From NCBI GenBank assembly GCA_903813345.2, contig CAIIXF020000009.1:26758740-26822739 (forward strand): DNA of 64,000 bases, in the 5' to 3' direction. The first letter of the stretch is position 1. Every line of letters starts with the position of its first letter. The stretch comes from Owenia fusiformis. Taxonomy: Eukaryota; Annelida; Polychaeta; Sabellida; Oweniidae. The notes beneath the pieces were generated by a model. The model saw only the letters and a list, made by a program, of their open reading frames with translations. It did no database searches and was not told where the DNA came from. A program made the position numbers and the translations under genes. Shown here piece by piece: positions 1 to 12,255 of this stretch.

Positions 1-1611
1 GAGCTAGGATGTATTTTTTTGTACATTGTGATATTGATAATGACCATTTAGACTGACAAATATCATTCGATTAGCTCTATTTAGTTATACCTGTATAAGA
101 ACAGATATACTCTAAAAGTCCAAATTTTCGCTGACAATTTAACTATTTTGTCAAGTTTCATGGGCATCAAATGTCACTGAAAAATCCAAATGAATTGAAT
201 GCTAAATCAAATTTCACTATACCTTTAATTTCACAGTCTAGCTTTTTCAGCGAAAATAGAGAAAATTAGGCCACATTAAAAATTTGGGCTTTTACACTGT
301 TACAGTACATATATTTGTATGCATTAGTTGTGCAACCCATTTTGATTTTGCAGCAAATCAATTTTCTATTCTTTTTGTAACTGTCTCCCTTTGAGCTACT
401 TACTGTAGGTTAATTTCACATAGATTAAGTTAACTTGTTTCCATCATGCCCAAGGGAGTTTGATTTTAGTATAACCTTGAATTCCACTATCAATTCGTTA
501 TTAAACAACAAAAACAAAATAGATTAGCTGCAAAATTATCTAGGGTTACAGTTTTCCAATTACATGTATAATTATCATTGCAATTTGCAATACAATTTAC
601 AATTACTGTACAATGAATCTCCTCATGTTGCATGCAGTTTAGCTATTATATTACTATTCTAGTATTGATGTTTTATTATTAGGGAATACAGTTTTATAAT
701 GTTTTGATATTAATGGTTGTGTGGTATTGAATAAGTTATGTATTTTATGGGATAATTCTTTACCTCACATATTCTATTTGTAGTTTTATAAAATGTAATA
801 AATAAATAAAAAACTTTTTTGGAACCTCATCTTCATCTTGCCAATTTCAAATGAATTACGGGTGTATCATATTTCATCAAGCCATGGACCTAAGTAAATC
901 TTTGATCAAAGAGACCATATGACCGCACTTACATAATATTGTACTTCATATTGATGCACCATTCAAAGGTTTGCATGGGACCGCCCCAGGCACGTAGCCA
1001 GGATTAGCCAAGGGGAAGTCCCTTTTTGAAAAATTCCAGGGGGGTTCACTTGTGAAAATTTTGGTCCAAAATCACTTAAAAAGTGCTCAGAATTGTTAAA
1101 GACTGCATGATTTTGAGATTTTTTCGGCCAGGGGACCCATCAACCCCCCCATGCCCCGACACACAGTAATAACCACACCCCCTTTGTCTTTAATTTTCCA
1201 ATAATGAAAAAACAGAATGTCCACGTAGGGAGGGTGAGGAATTTGACACACAAAATTCTGATATTTGACCAGCTATTCTTGGTCCGAGGGTGAGGAAATT
1301 CATTCACTTAATTGGCAACTTCCATATTAGGGAATTTGATAAAACAATTTTATTTAGTCACACAAATCTCACACAAATTCTCACACAAACTTTACTATGG
1401 CCCCCTGACTAGTTAGTTCAGTCTCTGGGACAATTCTGGGTATCCAATTGGACCATTGCACTGTTACTTTTGGAAGATAGAATTCATCATAATACGGCCG
1501 GTTGAAAAAATTGGGTAACTCCCATACAGGCTCCCATATAGTTTAAATTGCCTATTGATTCAATCACATAGTCGTATCATACCACAATTTTTCAATACAA
1601 AGCAGTATGTG
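1..1611. other. Intergenic, 3' flank of the RPUSD1-like gene
   Basis: AT-rich sequence in which I see no coding exon. On the minus strand an AATAAA hexamer lies at 1349-1354, about 260 nt beyond the RPUSD1-like stop, and could be its poly(A) signal. The part around 965-1160 belongs to a dispersed repeat that recurs near 57455-57620 (shared phrases include AAAATTCCAGGGGG, TTTTGGTCCAAAA and ACTGCATGATTT, followed by a C-run). Confidence 0.6.
965..1160. repeat. Dispersed repeat, copy 1 (C-run family)
   Basis: Shares an ordered series of short blocks with 57455-57620: TTTTGAAAAATTCCAGGGGG, then TTTTGGTCCAAAA, then AAATCACTTAAAAAGT, then ACTGCATGATTT, then GGCCAG and a poly-C tract. Two separated copies with the same block order support a dispersed repeat. 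I cannot classify it. Confidence 0.6.
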
Positions 1612-4600
1612 TCAACTTAATGAACCTGACCTTTTTGACTTTGGATTTTCTAGTACTGTCCGATCATGAGACCCATGTGATAGCTCACAAGAGTTCAGTT
1701 TATTATCATCATCACGTGAAATGTTTTTCAGTGACACAGATTGTCTGGCAACTTGTTCTAACTTTGCCTTCTTTTTCTCATAATGCTTTTCCCTAGCAAT
1801 CCTTTGTTTTTCCCTAGTCTCTAAATAATCCTCATAGTTTAATAAAGCTTTATCTTTCCCCAGGGATTTTATAATGTCATTATATTTAGCGATAATATCG
1901 ACAGGGGTCCATTTTGGGTCACATGTTGATGTGAAGGGGTCTTCAGCAGTTGTATGTATAGCACCATCTGTAGACTTGACTGTGTATATAGTGAGACTGT
2001 AGGCATGGAGCATCATCCGAAATGGTGACACATCCTCCCTATTACTGTAAGTGAAGTCTCCGATAATTCTGTGCCCAATGTAATCACAGTGGACTCTAAG
2101 TTGGTGCATGCGACCTGAAATAAATTTCAAATACAATGTTCTGATTTTTTATGGCACTAGACTGAAACATCTGAACCTGATCTGTAAGATCTGGGAAAAT
2201 AAAAATTCTCATAATGGCATCAACAAATATTTATTGTGAACACATTTATCCTGTCACACTTTTTGAATATGGCCATTGTGAACACATTTACCCTGTCACA
2301 CTTTTGTATATGGCCATTGTGAACACATTTATCCTGTCACACTTTTGTATATGGCCATTGTGAACACATTTATCCTGTTACAGTTTTCAAATATGACAAC
2401 TGTGAACACATTTATCCTGTCACACTTTTTGAATATGGCCATTGTGAACACATTTACCCTGTCACACTTTTGTATATGGCCATTGTGAACACATTTATCC
2501 TGTCACAGTTTTCAAATATGACAACTGTGAACACATTTATCCTGTCACACTTTTTGAATATGGCCATTGTGAACACATTTACACAGTTTTACTGTCCTTA
2601 CTTATAGCAATACAAGATTTTGATTTCATTTATGGCACTTAACTGATATCTGAACTAAATGATAGAGCTGAAGGGCTGTTTTATTATTTATGCTAAGTAT
2701 CATATTATTGGCCTTACAACATTAAACAACAATTACTAATGACAAATGAGGTGATTATGTTTTGGTGGTTTTTATCAAAAGTAAAAGAGTTTTCTTATCA
2801 AAGCCAGAGAGGTTTCATCTTTGCAAGCTCGGTCTTCATTGCGTTTAGACTGACAGGAGCCAATTGAACGAAGATGGAGAGGATAATTAAGGCCCTTTAC
2901 AATGTCAACATTATGCATGAACTGTATGCATGTGTGTAGAATAAATCTAAACAACAAACCTGTTTGAGGTCTCAATAACAGTTTAGATGCAGGTAGGCCT
3001 TCATAGGTACCATGTTCTAAGACATGCAGCTCTGTCAAGGACTTTTTGACATCAACACAGCCAGGTTTGGAGGCTTCACATTGTTTATAGGGGTTGTCAG
3101 AAAGTGTATCTTTACCTATACATATGTCGATAGTCCTTGAGTTACCTTCACCAGGTGTAACATGACCTCTTACCTAAAAACATTTAACTTTAGTTGATTA
3201 GCCTAACTAAAGTGGCAGTTCAGGAAAGTATGATATGCTTAATGGTGTGAGCAATCTTTACATGAAAGTCAGTGTTCCAAAATATAATTAGAATCAGGTC
3301 TAGCAAGCAATAATCTAGCTGCAAATCTCTGTGACCCCCCCCCCCTCTACTTGACTACATACCTTCTCACAAAGTGTAGTGGGGGGAAGGTCACAAGGGC
3401 TTGTAGCTAGACTAAACAGGCAAAGTTTGTGGCTCTTCTCATTTCTTGTCATACTTAATTCCAAGAAAATAAAGATTGTTTCATTAGTGAGTTTATTTTA
3501 CTATAAATGTGGATAGATTTCTATTTTGGGATAATTTACACATTTTACAGTACATTTAATAAATAACTTCACCATTTGATAAAATAACATGAATTTTGGG
3601 GAAAAGAAGTATTTGGGATGGGTAAGACTATATCAGTAGGTCAATTGTACATGTTGCTTGGAATTTTGTCTGTAATATCTGAAAAAATTTTGAGATAGTA
3701 ACTCATTAAAATTGTCTCAGGGACAGCCCTTTTTCTGCCCTTTTTCTAAATAAGCTAAAAAATCAAAGAACTGAAGAATGATCATGAAATAAATTCAGAA
3801 CTTTTTGACATTTTAATAAAATCGGCATGGCAAGAAACTTTGAGGAAAAAGCATGAATTATTTTTTAAAAAAGATACCCAAACTTCCTTTGCTGCTTTGC
3901 TAATGCACCACTTTGATTTCATGAAATATTTTTCGAACATTTTCTCAAATTTTTGAATATAAAACTGTGACAAAACCTCTTTTAGTTTTAGAATCATTAT
4001 TTAATGTTGTGTCAGATAACCTGAAACTTCAAACAATTATTTAAGTAGACTATATATCACATTACAGACCACTTCAAAATAATGGTTATCAAATACAAGG
4101 TCAACAGTCCTAAAACCTAAGTTTAGGTTTCATATATAACAATCTCAGTTTCAGATAATCAGGAGTTAAGTAATTAATGATAACAAGACTTCCCTATAAT
4201 AATGAATGGGTCATCTTTATGTTCTAAGAAAACAAATGTCATGATGCCCAGGCATCATGCAAAGATGAGTAGCGCTGTATTGAGTAGAGTGAATGCAATG
4301 AAAACTGTCCTATATACTACATACGACGTATGTACATGTTATTTACATGCTAACATAGGTGTGCATATCAGAGTGCCACTACCACTAGTGTATAACAACT
4401 TTCAATTTGACACTTTCAACCAGTCATTATACTCACCAAAGCCAAATAATGTTTTGTTACTCTGTTGTTTCCGAATGCTTTTGCGGCCTCAGCCGCTGCT
4501 TCTTTGTTGAAACAGACACACAGACAACCGCTAGTGGAATAGTCAAGGCGATGAGCAAACCTATGAAAAAATACAAGTTTTCATTTACAAGCTTGACAAA

Positions 4601-5057
4601 AGATAAGTAAAGCGTATGACAAGTGCATGTGTATATACGGTAAGTATTAAAAGGAAGGATTTTGATTTTTCAACTATCAATTTTCTAAAATTCAAAACAT
4701 ACCAGCAAGACAAAATGCATAAAATCATATATGACACATTTAGACAGGTTGTTCAATAAGTAAAGCTGGAATGTATCCTGCTACTCCAGTGCAAACTTGG
4801 GCTTTAGATATTGCAAAATAAAAGTTTTAGAGCAAGGAAAAACTTCATTTATTGAAAGACCTGTAAGTATACTTTATAAATATGTACCTGAATAGATGCC
4901 CTAGTGAGGGGTTGGCCAAATCTGGATAAATGTCCCGTAATTGTGTTGCTATGGTTACAACACTAGGGTCATTACTGTTCACCATGACATCATAATGTTT
5001 GTCAACAATGACATAGTTCTTACTCTTGTAAAGTATTTTCAATCTTTTCTCAGACAT
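1612..5057 (-). CDS. RPUSD1: RNA pseudouridylate synthase domain-containing protein 1-like (RluA family)
   Basis: Four coding exons, 5057-4888, 4560-4437, 3173-2960 and 2114-1612, join in phase at GT/AG sites to give 336 residues. Residues 60-68 (HRLDYSTSG) are the RluA-family motif II, with Asp63 as the predicted nucleophile for uridine isomerisation in RNA. Residues 170-178 (GRMHQLRVH) are the second conserved active-site motif, followed by GD.TY and PFRMMLHA. As I recall the human RPUSD1 sequence, the order and spacing match closely, including the RVTK.YLAL and LTEL.VLEHG blocks. The C-terminal third is a Lys/Glu-rich tail with no recognised domain. Start: I chose the ATG at 5057 (MSEKRLK). 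An in-frame ATG 27 nt upstream, just inside an acceptor-like TTTCTCCAG/GTACATG, is also possible, so a non-coding 5' exon is likely upstream. Intron 3 carries a minisatellite. Confidence 0.9.
2228..2590. repeat. Minisatellite in RPUSD1-like intron, about 40-bp unit
   Basis: About eight to nine head-to-tail copies of a unit containing CATTGTGAACACATTTATCC followed by TGTCACACTTT and ATATGGC. Some units carry variants (ACAACTGTGAACAC, ACAGTTTTCAAATATG) that alternate in a higher-order pattern. The array lies wholly inside the intron between the third and fourth coding exons. Confidence 0.9.
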
Positions 5058-7146
5058 CTTTTTCGCATCCCTTACAAAAAACATGTACCTGGAGAAAAAA
5101 GTGAAATACATGTAAATGACTGTAGTTGAAGGTGAAGATCAGACCAGAAATTATAGCTCTTTCTTTCAACTTAAATTCAAATAATAAGACACTCAGGTTT
5201 TATATTTCTGGGAAAACAAAGCTTTTAGTGTCTTATTTATGTAGTAATCTTGTTACCGTTATGAGATTGTGAATACATAATATATGACTTTTGCAATGAA
5301 ACTGCATATTGATTTACATTAACTTTCTTATTCCCATATATAGGTTATGGAGATGCTTTTGTTCTTCAAATTACAAGTAAATATTTGGCAAGAGTTTCAG
5401 ATTCAGAATATAATTTAGAAATTAATACAGTCATTGCTTTGACATTTGCAAATCAATTCCCTCATTAAGGATATGAGGAATGTTTTTCGCAAGTTAAACA
5501 TTTTCTTTTATCATTGAAAAATGTGCCTCGTTTCCTAAGCGAGACAATTGATTTGTAAATATCCCAGCAATGACTGGATTGATTTCTAAGTTGTAAGCAT
5601 ATTTTAAAACTGGAACGACACAAACTATTTACATGCCAAATATTTAATCGTGAAAAGAAAAAATCTCTGTCTTCATTCCAACCATTTTGATATAAGGCAA
5701 AACCACCTCCCTCGTTCACAGTTCATCCCAAGTGATAGGCAAATTTAGATTTCACATGTACTGTATTCTGTTAACCGATGTTTAAGCCAAAGCTAACCAT
5801 GAACGCCATCTGTGATAGGGACACATAACTTTATATTTTCCAGAATACACAGCTATAGCTAGCCCACCATACAACACGATCAAAAAGACTTCTCCAAACT
5901 CCCATAATGCATCTGTGAAGGTGATCCAGACGACATCTGATTGAAAGCATCACATCAATATCCTTATTTCCATTAGCAGGTCATCTTGGTCATTATGTTT
6001 ATATGCCTGTGTCTAACTGCATCATCATCTAAAGAAATAAAAAAAATACATCAACATGTTTCACATTCAACACATTTTTTCCTTCTAAGTCTCGTCTGAG
6101 ACTAACATAAATTTTATCATGTTCTTTCTTAGGCCCTGTATAATAGGCTATCTGCAACTCAAAGCTAGTTTGGGGTGAAATCCAAAACAATATAACACGA
6201 CTTTGAAGTTTGAAATAACCCATAGAATATATAAATACTTGGAAGTTTTAGTGCAAAATGTATATTTTAGTAAAAGTCAAACTTTCTTACTCAAAGTAAA
6301 GTAAAGTTCTAAAAACACAATTTTTCTTGTTTCTATTATTGGGAATGTTTAGCTGAGATATGCTCAGAATGAACCAGAGGGTCTATTTTAAGAAATTTCT
6401 TTGGGGCATGCCCCCAGACCAACCCCCCCCCCCCCCCCCCCAGGGTTGCACAGTACGCTTTTCGTGCAGCCCGCTTCGCACAAAAAACATTCATTCCAAG
6501 ACCTCTGGCATCCTAGGTTAGCTAGTTGAACTAATTCAAATGCTACGGTGAAGGTAGTATTCTGAGGTTATTGAAAATGATTTCCATTTTGTAGATTTCT
6601 GGAATTGCAAAAAGAATGTTGCCATCTTCTATAACTATAGTTCGTTGTTTTTCACCACTTTTTGTTTAGCGTTTTAATTTAATGGTCTGTCCTATTTCAA
6701 TGCATAATTTCAGGTCTTTATAGATCAATAAGACTACTCGTAATATACATGTATTGAAGAAAGTCGTTTGTGAGTAGCCAGTGGCTTCAGCCACCATTCC
6801 TATAATGTTTGAGATTGCTATCTTGGAATGTCCTCTTTTTTATACAGTAGCATTCAGTAGCAAAACATTTTCTAATAAACTTTTGACAGTCACATGATCA
6901 TACAGTAACGAGATGATCAGACTTGTGACTGGCAAAATGGACAATCTAAATTTCAGCAAACTGCGTTAATATTGCTGAGTGTTGCTACATGTACCTTCAC
7001 TGTCGTTTAATTTGGCTGAGTTTCACTAGGTAACCTGTGGTGCCAATGGTCATGAAACAAATTGATAAGAAGACATGTGGTTGATACACTAGTATGTATC
7101 CAACAGACCGAATATAATATCGAAGTGTCTGAAGTACCTTAAAATT

Positions 7147-7180
7147 TAAGGCTCTTTAGCCAAAATGCTAAAGAGCCTTA
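7147..7180. repeat. Short perfect hairpin
   Basis: AAGGCTCTTTAGC and GCTAAAGAGCCTT form a 13-bp inverted repeat around a six-base loop. A degenerate third arm (TTTTGGCTAGAGAGCC) follows at about 7201-7216. It is probably a remnant of a small palindromic mobile element. No coding context. Confidence 0.7.
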
Positions 7181-7369
7181 ACATAGCTGTGAACATAGTG
7201 TTTTGGCTAGAGAGCCTTTGTGTTTATAATCCGTGTTTATATTGTTTTTTATTGAAGTTTAAACAATAAAACAACACTCTCGAAAGTTTTTCAACCCAGA
7301 ATGCCACTTAAAAATTTCACACATGTATATCACTATAGATTTGCAAAAAAATTAAACCAATCATGGAAA

Positions 7370-7442
7370 AACACTCTGGTATAGTGGTTAGGGTGCTCAC
7401 TTTCCACTTCTGCGGCGTGGGTTTGATTCCCTACGGTGCACT
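7370..7442 (+). repeat. tRNA-derived SINE fragment
   Basis: TGGTATAGTGGTTAGGGTGC resembles a tRNA A box, and GGGTTTGATTCCC about 35 nt later resembles a B box, so a pol III promoter is present in outline. The flanks do not pair into an acceptor stem, which argues for a SINE head rather than a working tRNA gene. Confidence 0.6.
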
Positions 7443-8149
7443 TTTTTATTTGAATAACAAGCCAGAAGTTTGTTCTCTGAGGTCCGGAAATTATGAACAC
7501 AATTTTTTCTAGAATTCTTGGGCTTGCTACATCGCTCAAGCATCAATGTTTAATGAAATTAATCACTTGTATTGGCTTTGGCATAGTCACGAGAATATAG
7601 GGAATCCAATTTTAAGATGGCAAAAAGTATGATGAAGACCTGAGGATGAAAAAGGATCTTGTTTCTTCTAGATACAGCACATCTTGAAGCAGTATATCGA
7701 GAATGCAGGGACATCAGCCCAGGGACATCACAGAATACACTTCCAAATCTATTGCCCATTAGATTTCAATGCTGTTTTTTTAGAATTTTTCACGTGACGA
7801 GATATTTTTGCATAATATTTTCCTCACAAGTGAGAATCTAAGCATATGAGAGAGCACAAAGAAAATTTACAGTACAAGAGGTGAACTGTCGAGGAAACAG
7901 CGGCTTGCACAACAACAACATTTTTATCCTAGCCTCAAATCCATCAATAAATGTCTATACATCAAAATTTATAGTGGATAAAATGGTAAAAATAACATTT
8001 TTCTGGCTATATACGTGATTGCCTGGTCTTACACCTTTTCTGGTGAACCAGAGACATATATTTTCGATATATGCATGAACGGTCTGTTCAAAATCGATGT
8101 TTGAACCTTTAAAAAGCCAAATTTAGACTGAGGATTGAAAAGGTTCTAA

Positions 8150-8349
8150 GAACTTTTATTTCTCTCGGTAGACCGGAAGTAAATTTATGAGTCGAGCAAA
8201 AAGTGATAATTTTTTTTTATGAAGTGGGGAAGTCAAAACAGTACTAATAGAACTTTTATTTCTCTCGGTAGACCGGAAGTAAATTTATGAGTCGAGCAAA
8301 AAGTGATAATGTTTTTTTATGAAGTGGGGAAGTCAAAACAGTACTAATA
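8150..8349. repeat. 100-bp tandem duplication
   Basis: Two nearly identical 100-bp units in direct tandem, each starting AGAACTTTTATTTCTCTCGG and containing GACCGGAAGTAAATTTATGA. They differ mainly in the length of one T-run, so the duplication is recent. Confidence 0.95.
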
Positions 8350-9085
8350 GAAGTCATAGAAAGCATTAGAACTAGAAGATCATTTAAACCATATAAATCA
8401 AATCGACGGCAAAGATGAAATTACTGAAATCTTCATATGTTTTCTTCGTCATCTTCGCAGACCTCAGAGAAGACACTTCTCGTTTAATAATCAGTGATTT
8501 TATCGATCAAAAATTTTTTTTATGAGATATCTGCTTATATGGTATGTATATGTGTGCTGATTGTTAAATTACAAAATATGTTGGGTATAGAATAGTCAAA
8601 GTCTTTTGATCTCGTCCCCGAAACAATATTTTGTCATTTCTGTCGCCTAGAATTCCTTTAAGGCTCTCTATGGATTCTGGAAATAACATAATTTATTCAC
8701 TCACCTGAAACCAACTGAGCCCAGCCAAGTAGTCGATTGATTCAATCTCTAAGTCACAGGGCAAAGGATTTTATAATAAAATTTACAGGATCATGGGCGC
8801 AGACACGGTCAGCAGCATCTATATAATATAATGGAATAACATAAGATCATAAGATGAAAATTGATGAAAAATTGATAGTGCCCACTGTGGGCGCAGACAT
8901 CTTGAATTTTATGAACGGAGTGAATAAGGGGTTATTTTTATTGGGCCTAATTTAGGGCTTATTATTAACAAATCAGATTGAGTGGTGATAACCATAAACA
9001 TCTCATATTTATCATATGTTCGAGCTTGTAAATAATGCCCAAAACAGAATTGTGAAACCAGGAAGTGGTTTCAGTTTCGATCTGG

Positions 9086-9100
9086 ACGCCATCTTGGTTT
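9086..9100 (+). promoter_or_regulatory. Possible YY1-type core promoter motif near the PIGY start
   Basis: GACGCCATCTTGG lies about 60 nt upstream of the chosen PIGY ATG. GCCATCTTG is the core of the YY1-type element found near the start sites of many animal housekeeping genes. No TATA box is evident. The placement is suggestive only. Confidence 0.35.
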
Positions 9101-9153
9101 CAGTTTCTTGCTCGGTTTCACTCTCAGTTTCTCATGAAACGAGATATGAAACA

Positions 9154-10072
9154 ATGAGTGTAAATATAGTTTTTGTTCTCCTTTCCAATTTTTTAATACG
9201 CAGTAGTGCATCCACGGAGAGACACGTAAGTAATAGAATTGACCTTTGACACTTCTCTATGGAACGTCTTGAACTTTCCCGCCTAGGAAATGGAATCCTG
9301 GCAATGAGTGAAATTACTAAAAGTCTAGCCTTTCTAAGAACAGAAGTAGATTTTAGCTAATGACAGTACTCGGATAAATTAATGGGATCCGGGAGCAGCC
9401 TAAAATAATGAATAAATGTTAGAGCTTCGTCAATTGTTCTTCAGTTCAAGAACTCGTTTCTAGATATAGCCTATTCTAAAGCCTAAGAAAAGATGTGATG
9501 AATATCAGAATGGAAATGGGCTTAGGCGTATACAGTATACTTAAGTTTTAGGCCTAGACTAGACACTAGTGTAGTCTATCCTGGAAATGTTTATATAGTA
9601 TGACTTATTGAGAAATTGCTGGACAGGGAGATCTAGATCTAGTGCAAATGCCATACATCATGGGCATTCAATAGATTGTACATGTAGATAATCGACTTAT
9701 AAAAAAATTGATTTCGATAGGGCATTTGCCCCTTGAGGTACAGGACAAGATATGGAGTTTCTAAATAGACCACGCTCATATCTAGATCTACCTAAGGCAG
9801 ATATCTGTTTGAATGTGAGACTTATGGAACTGTATAACAAGACCCACATTATACAGTGCAGTACAAATTTTACAAGCTGTTTGTACAAATATTGCATTAA
9901 TCTATATTAATTAAGCTTAAAATTTGTGTATTTTCAGAAATCATTTGCTGAAGAGTGTTTTGAAACACAATCTTGGTGTTATTACTTACTACTATTACCT
10001 TCCACCTTACCAGTTGCTATCGCAGCCATCTGTCTCAATCGTCTAGGGTTACGTTTCTTTCGACACAACTAG
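9154..10072 (+). CDS. PIGY: Phosphatidylinositol N-acetylglucosaminyltransferase subunit Y
   Basis: Two exons, 9154-9225 (donor CAC/GTAAGT) and 9938-10072 (acceptor TTTTCAG), join in phase 0 to encode 68 residues; human PIGY has 71. Subunit Y is a small ER-membrane part of GPI-GlcNAc transferase, the first step of GPI-anchor synthesis. Two hydrophobic segments are visible, about residues 3-15 and about 39-57. The end of the protein is diagnostic: YYLLLLPSTLP followed by a terminal LRFFRHN, as I recall human PIGY (SLLLPITIP and IKLFRHN). Exon 1 is less certain. Its frame stays open upstream to about 9016, and a rival first exon (9259-9345) also fits the phase but is not hydrophobic. The last exon continues past the stop and carries the start codon of the next TIR gene. 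Confidence 0.75.
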
Positions 10073-10096
10073 AAGATGATCATCAGGACATGAAAG

Positions 10097-10883
10097 ATGA
10101 CACAGACATCAGGTAAACTATGTGTAAACTGTAGAGATAATACATGAATGCTTCAAAATCTTTGAGGTGCAGAACCTCTATGCAACACTAAAATGCTCTA
10201 GAATTCAGTGTGCCTTCTGAAATGTATTAAAATAAAAAATAAGAAAATTACAAAAACCTTCATGTTGCACAAAATTACGAAATCCAAAATGTTGCACTAA
10301 AAAATATCAAAATCCTCCCAACAAAAAATCCTTAGGGAGCACTACAGCTGCATACTGTCATTTAGTTTCATATTTATCAGTGTGTCCTACAAATCCTAAA
10401 AGTATTCTTTCATCTATATTTTCAGATTTCGTAAAGCTATTCAGGTCTGACTTTGCATTGATTTGTAATGAAAATTCAAAAGATTCTGTGGAAATTTCCA
10501 AACAACTTCTAGACTTATTAGAACAGCAAGAGTTGAAAGGGTACTTGCGAAGTAGAGATGCTAAAGAGATCAACTCATTGGATCAGCATTTTGCTGCACT
10601 TCAAAATAGTAAATACATCCTCACAATTTATGACAAGGATTTTAAAAAGGATAACTTTGCCATATATACCCAAGAGACTATATTTCGAACTTTGGTCGAT
10701 TCAGGAGAGTTACCACGGTTTATTCCTATTGTCATTGGTGTCCAAAGACGAGACGTCGTACCAAGCTACATCCCTAATTTTTGTTTGGAGTTTGGGGACA
10801 ATTGGCAAGCAGACAATAAACAGCTTGAGAGACTCAAAAATACCATCCAAGCTGACATACCCCCCTCAATGTTCGGTTTCTAA
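10097..10883 (+). CDS. TIR-only protein, probable innate immune or TICAM-like adaptor
   Basis: Two exons, 10097-10112 and 10426-10883, give 157 residues. The 10426 exon has no usable ATG of its own, and the only in-phase one found is MTQTS in the PIGY terminal exon. That ATG has A at -3 and an in-frame TGA two codons upstream. Nearly the whole protein is one TIR domain: strand A (SDFALIC), a GYLRSRDA segment, strand D (KYILTIY) and strand E (FIPIVIG). The GYxxxRDA segment is shared with the TIR domain of the next gene, so the two are probably tandem relatives. By my eye alignment to SARM1, the NADase glutamate position is not Glu, which fits a binding rather than an enzymatic TIR. There is no signal peptide or membrane segment, so it is presumably cytosolic. 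A possible AATAAA lies at 11158-11163. Confidence 0.75.
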
Positions 10884-11163
10884 GCTGGAACAACATGGAA
10901 AATATGCAGATCACTTTCCAAGACATATTGACTGGTTGTATAATTGGTACTGCATGCTCCCAGTTTTACACACCTATGGACTTTACTACTTTAGTCCTTA
11001 TAATAATTGGTGGACAATGTACACCAGGACTAAGACTGAACAACATGTTATATTAAAGTATATAGTATTAGGAAAACTAAAATATGGATTAAGAAGCTGG
11101 GTTTGTGCCACTGTCATTTCATACATGAGGTGGCAGTGGCACAAAAGCAATATGTACAATAAA

Positions 11164-12187
11164 ATATTAACATTATTTTTAATTATGTTTAAGTATTTTT
11201 TATTTTGTTAATTTTGGTCAAAAGACTGTACTAGGCCTTCTTGAATGTAGATATACTAAATACAGTACAACTTTTAACATGGAATTCCCAGAATAACTCC
11301 TTGTTGACAGATGTAGAGTAGGTCGATATTTTTGCACCAATCTTTTATTCAAAATATTGTGGAATAAGCGTATATTTATTGATTTGGAATATTTCATCTT
11401 TTATTCTGATTACTCAAACCAATATGCAATATATGACCTCCTGTACAAAAGAAGCCTTCTCAAATCCTTGTGAAATGGTTTAAATGCTAACTCAGCTAGA
11501 ACAGTATACTAATACTGTATGTAGGCGTTTTTTTATTATCTAGTTTAAAGGCATTTCCTGAAACCAAAAGTAAGCTATTAGAAGCAATTTTTTTAGTACT
11601 TGTGTAATATTCAACATATTTAATAGTAGGCTTATACACTCATCATGAAAATGATTAATAATCTCACATTACATCTTAAAATGTATAACAAGCTGACATT
11701 TTCTAAGAGATTGTTGATTTGATAAGTGGCTCAGAAATGGTGCAATGTTCAGTTTCACTAACTCACTATCAGTCTGATGACCAACTACCCTCTGTAACTG
11801 TGTCTGATAACAACGAACGAGATCCTTCAAACTCGTCAATATGTTGCAGCTAGTGACATCTTTAAATAAAGCTGTACCAATAAAGCTTAAAACATTTTAT
11901 AATCATTTACAGAGACATCTTTAAATTATAGCACATTTAAACTCAAGCAACAATTTTACTTCCTCTTTCATTTTGAATGGTCAGGAGTTGATAGAATTGA
12001 AGACAGAATGACATTACATTGTTCAGTTGTTGCAGATAATTTAGGGTAGACTAATTAGATTGGCTTTTTTTAATAAAGAAGAGGAACATCTATCCGATTG
12101 TTTTTGCTCAGGTAAATGGCCGCATTACACACATTTCTACAGAACATTTGTAGGTTTTGAAATAATTACTTCCTGTTTCTTTTCAGA
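11164..12187. other. Spacer between TIR-only gene and large TIR-kinase-caspase gene
   Basis: No coding exon or strong repeat seen. It ends in a good splice acceptor, TTTCTTTTCAG at about 12177-12187, which opens the 5'-untranslated part of the next gene. That gene's first exon must therefore lie upstream, here or further away. Confidence 0.55.
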
Positions 12188-12255
12188 GAATTTGAGTAAA
12201 CCTTGCAGAGGGAATTAAAAAAACATCGAGACTTGACCAACGAGTTAAGTCAAAA
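12188..12255 (+). promoter_or_regulatory. 5'-UTR part of the exon that starts the large fusion gene
   Basis: A strong acceptor precedes AGAATTTGAG, and all three frames are stopped before 12256, including a TGA in the frame of the main ATG. This fixes the ATG at 12256 (context CAAAAATGGCA, with A at -3 and G at +4). It also shows that the 5' end is spliced, either from an unseen upstream exon or by trans-splicing. Confidence 0.65.

Larger units (their letters stand above)
5130..9153. other. Intergenic between divergent RPUSD1-like and PIGY genes
   Basis: I see no coding exon here. It should hold the untranslated first exon and promoter of the minus-strand RPUSD1-like gene, which I could not place. 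It contains a C-run at about 6422-6442, a small perfect hairpin at 7147-7180, a tRNA-derived SINE piece near 7370-7442 and a 100-bp tandem duplication at 8150-8349. Short reading frames here show no family signature. Confidence 0.6.

Noticed and set aside
2228-2590. CRISPR-like array
   Set aside because: Head-to-tail 40-bp units with no spacers inside an intron, so a minisatellite.
3782-3997. Minus-strand frame in the RPUSD1-like intron
   Set aside because: No homology or splice phase fit. The RPUSD1 model is complete without it.
7370-7442. Functional tRNA gene
   Set aside because: A- and B-box-like sequences are present, but no acceptor stem pairs at the ends. A SINE fragment fits better.
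9259-9345. Alternative first exon for PIGY (MERLELSRLG...)
   Set aside because: It is also phase 0, but the donor is weak (GAA/GTAGAT) and the peptide is not hydrophobic. The 9154-9225 exon gives the expected first membrane segment and a strong donor.
10558-11211. 217-residue plus-strand frame overlapping the TIR-only exon
   Set aside because: It is a shifted frame over the TIR coding exon and then its 3' UTR. The TIR frame has clear domain signature and this one has none.
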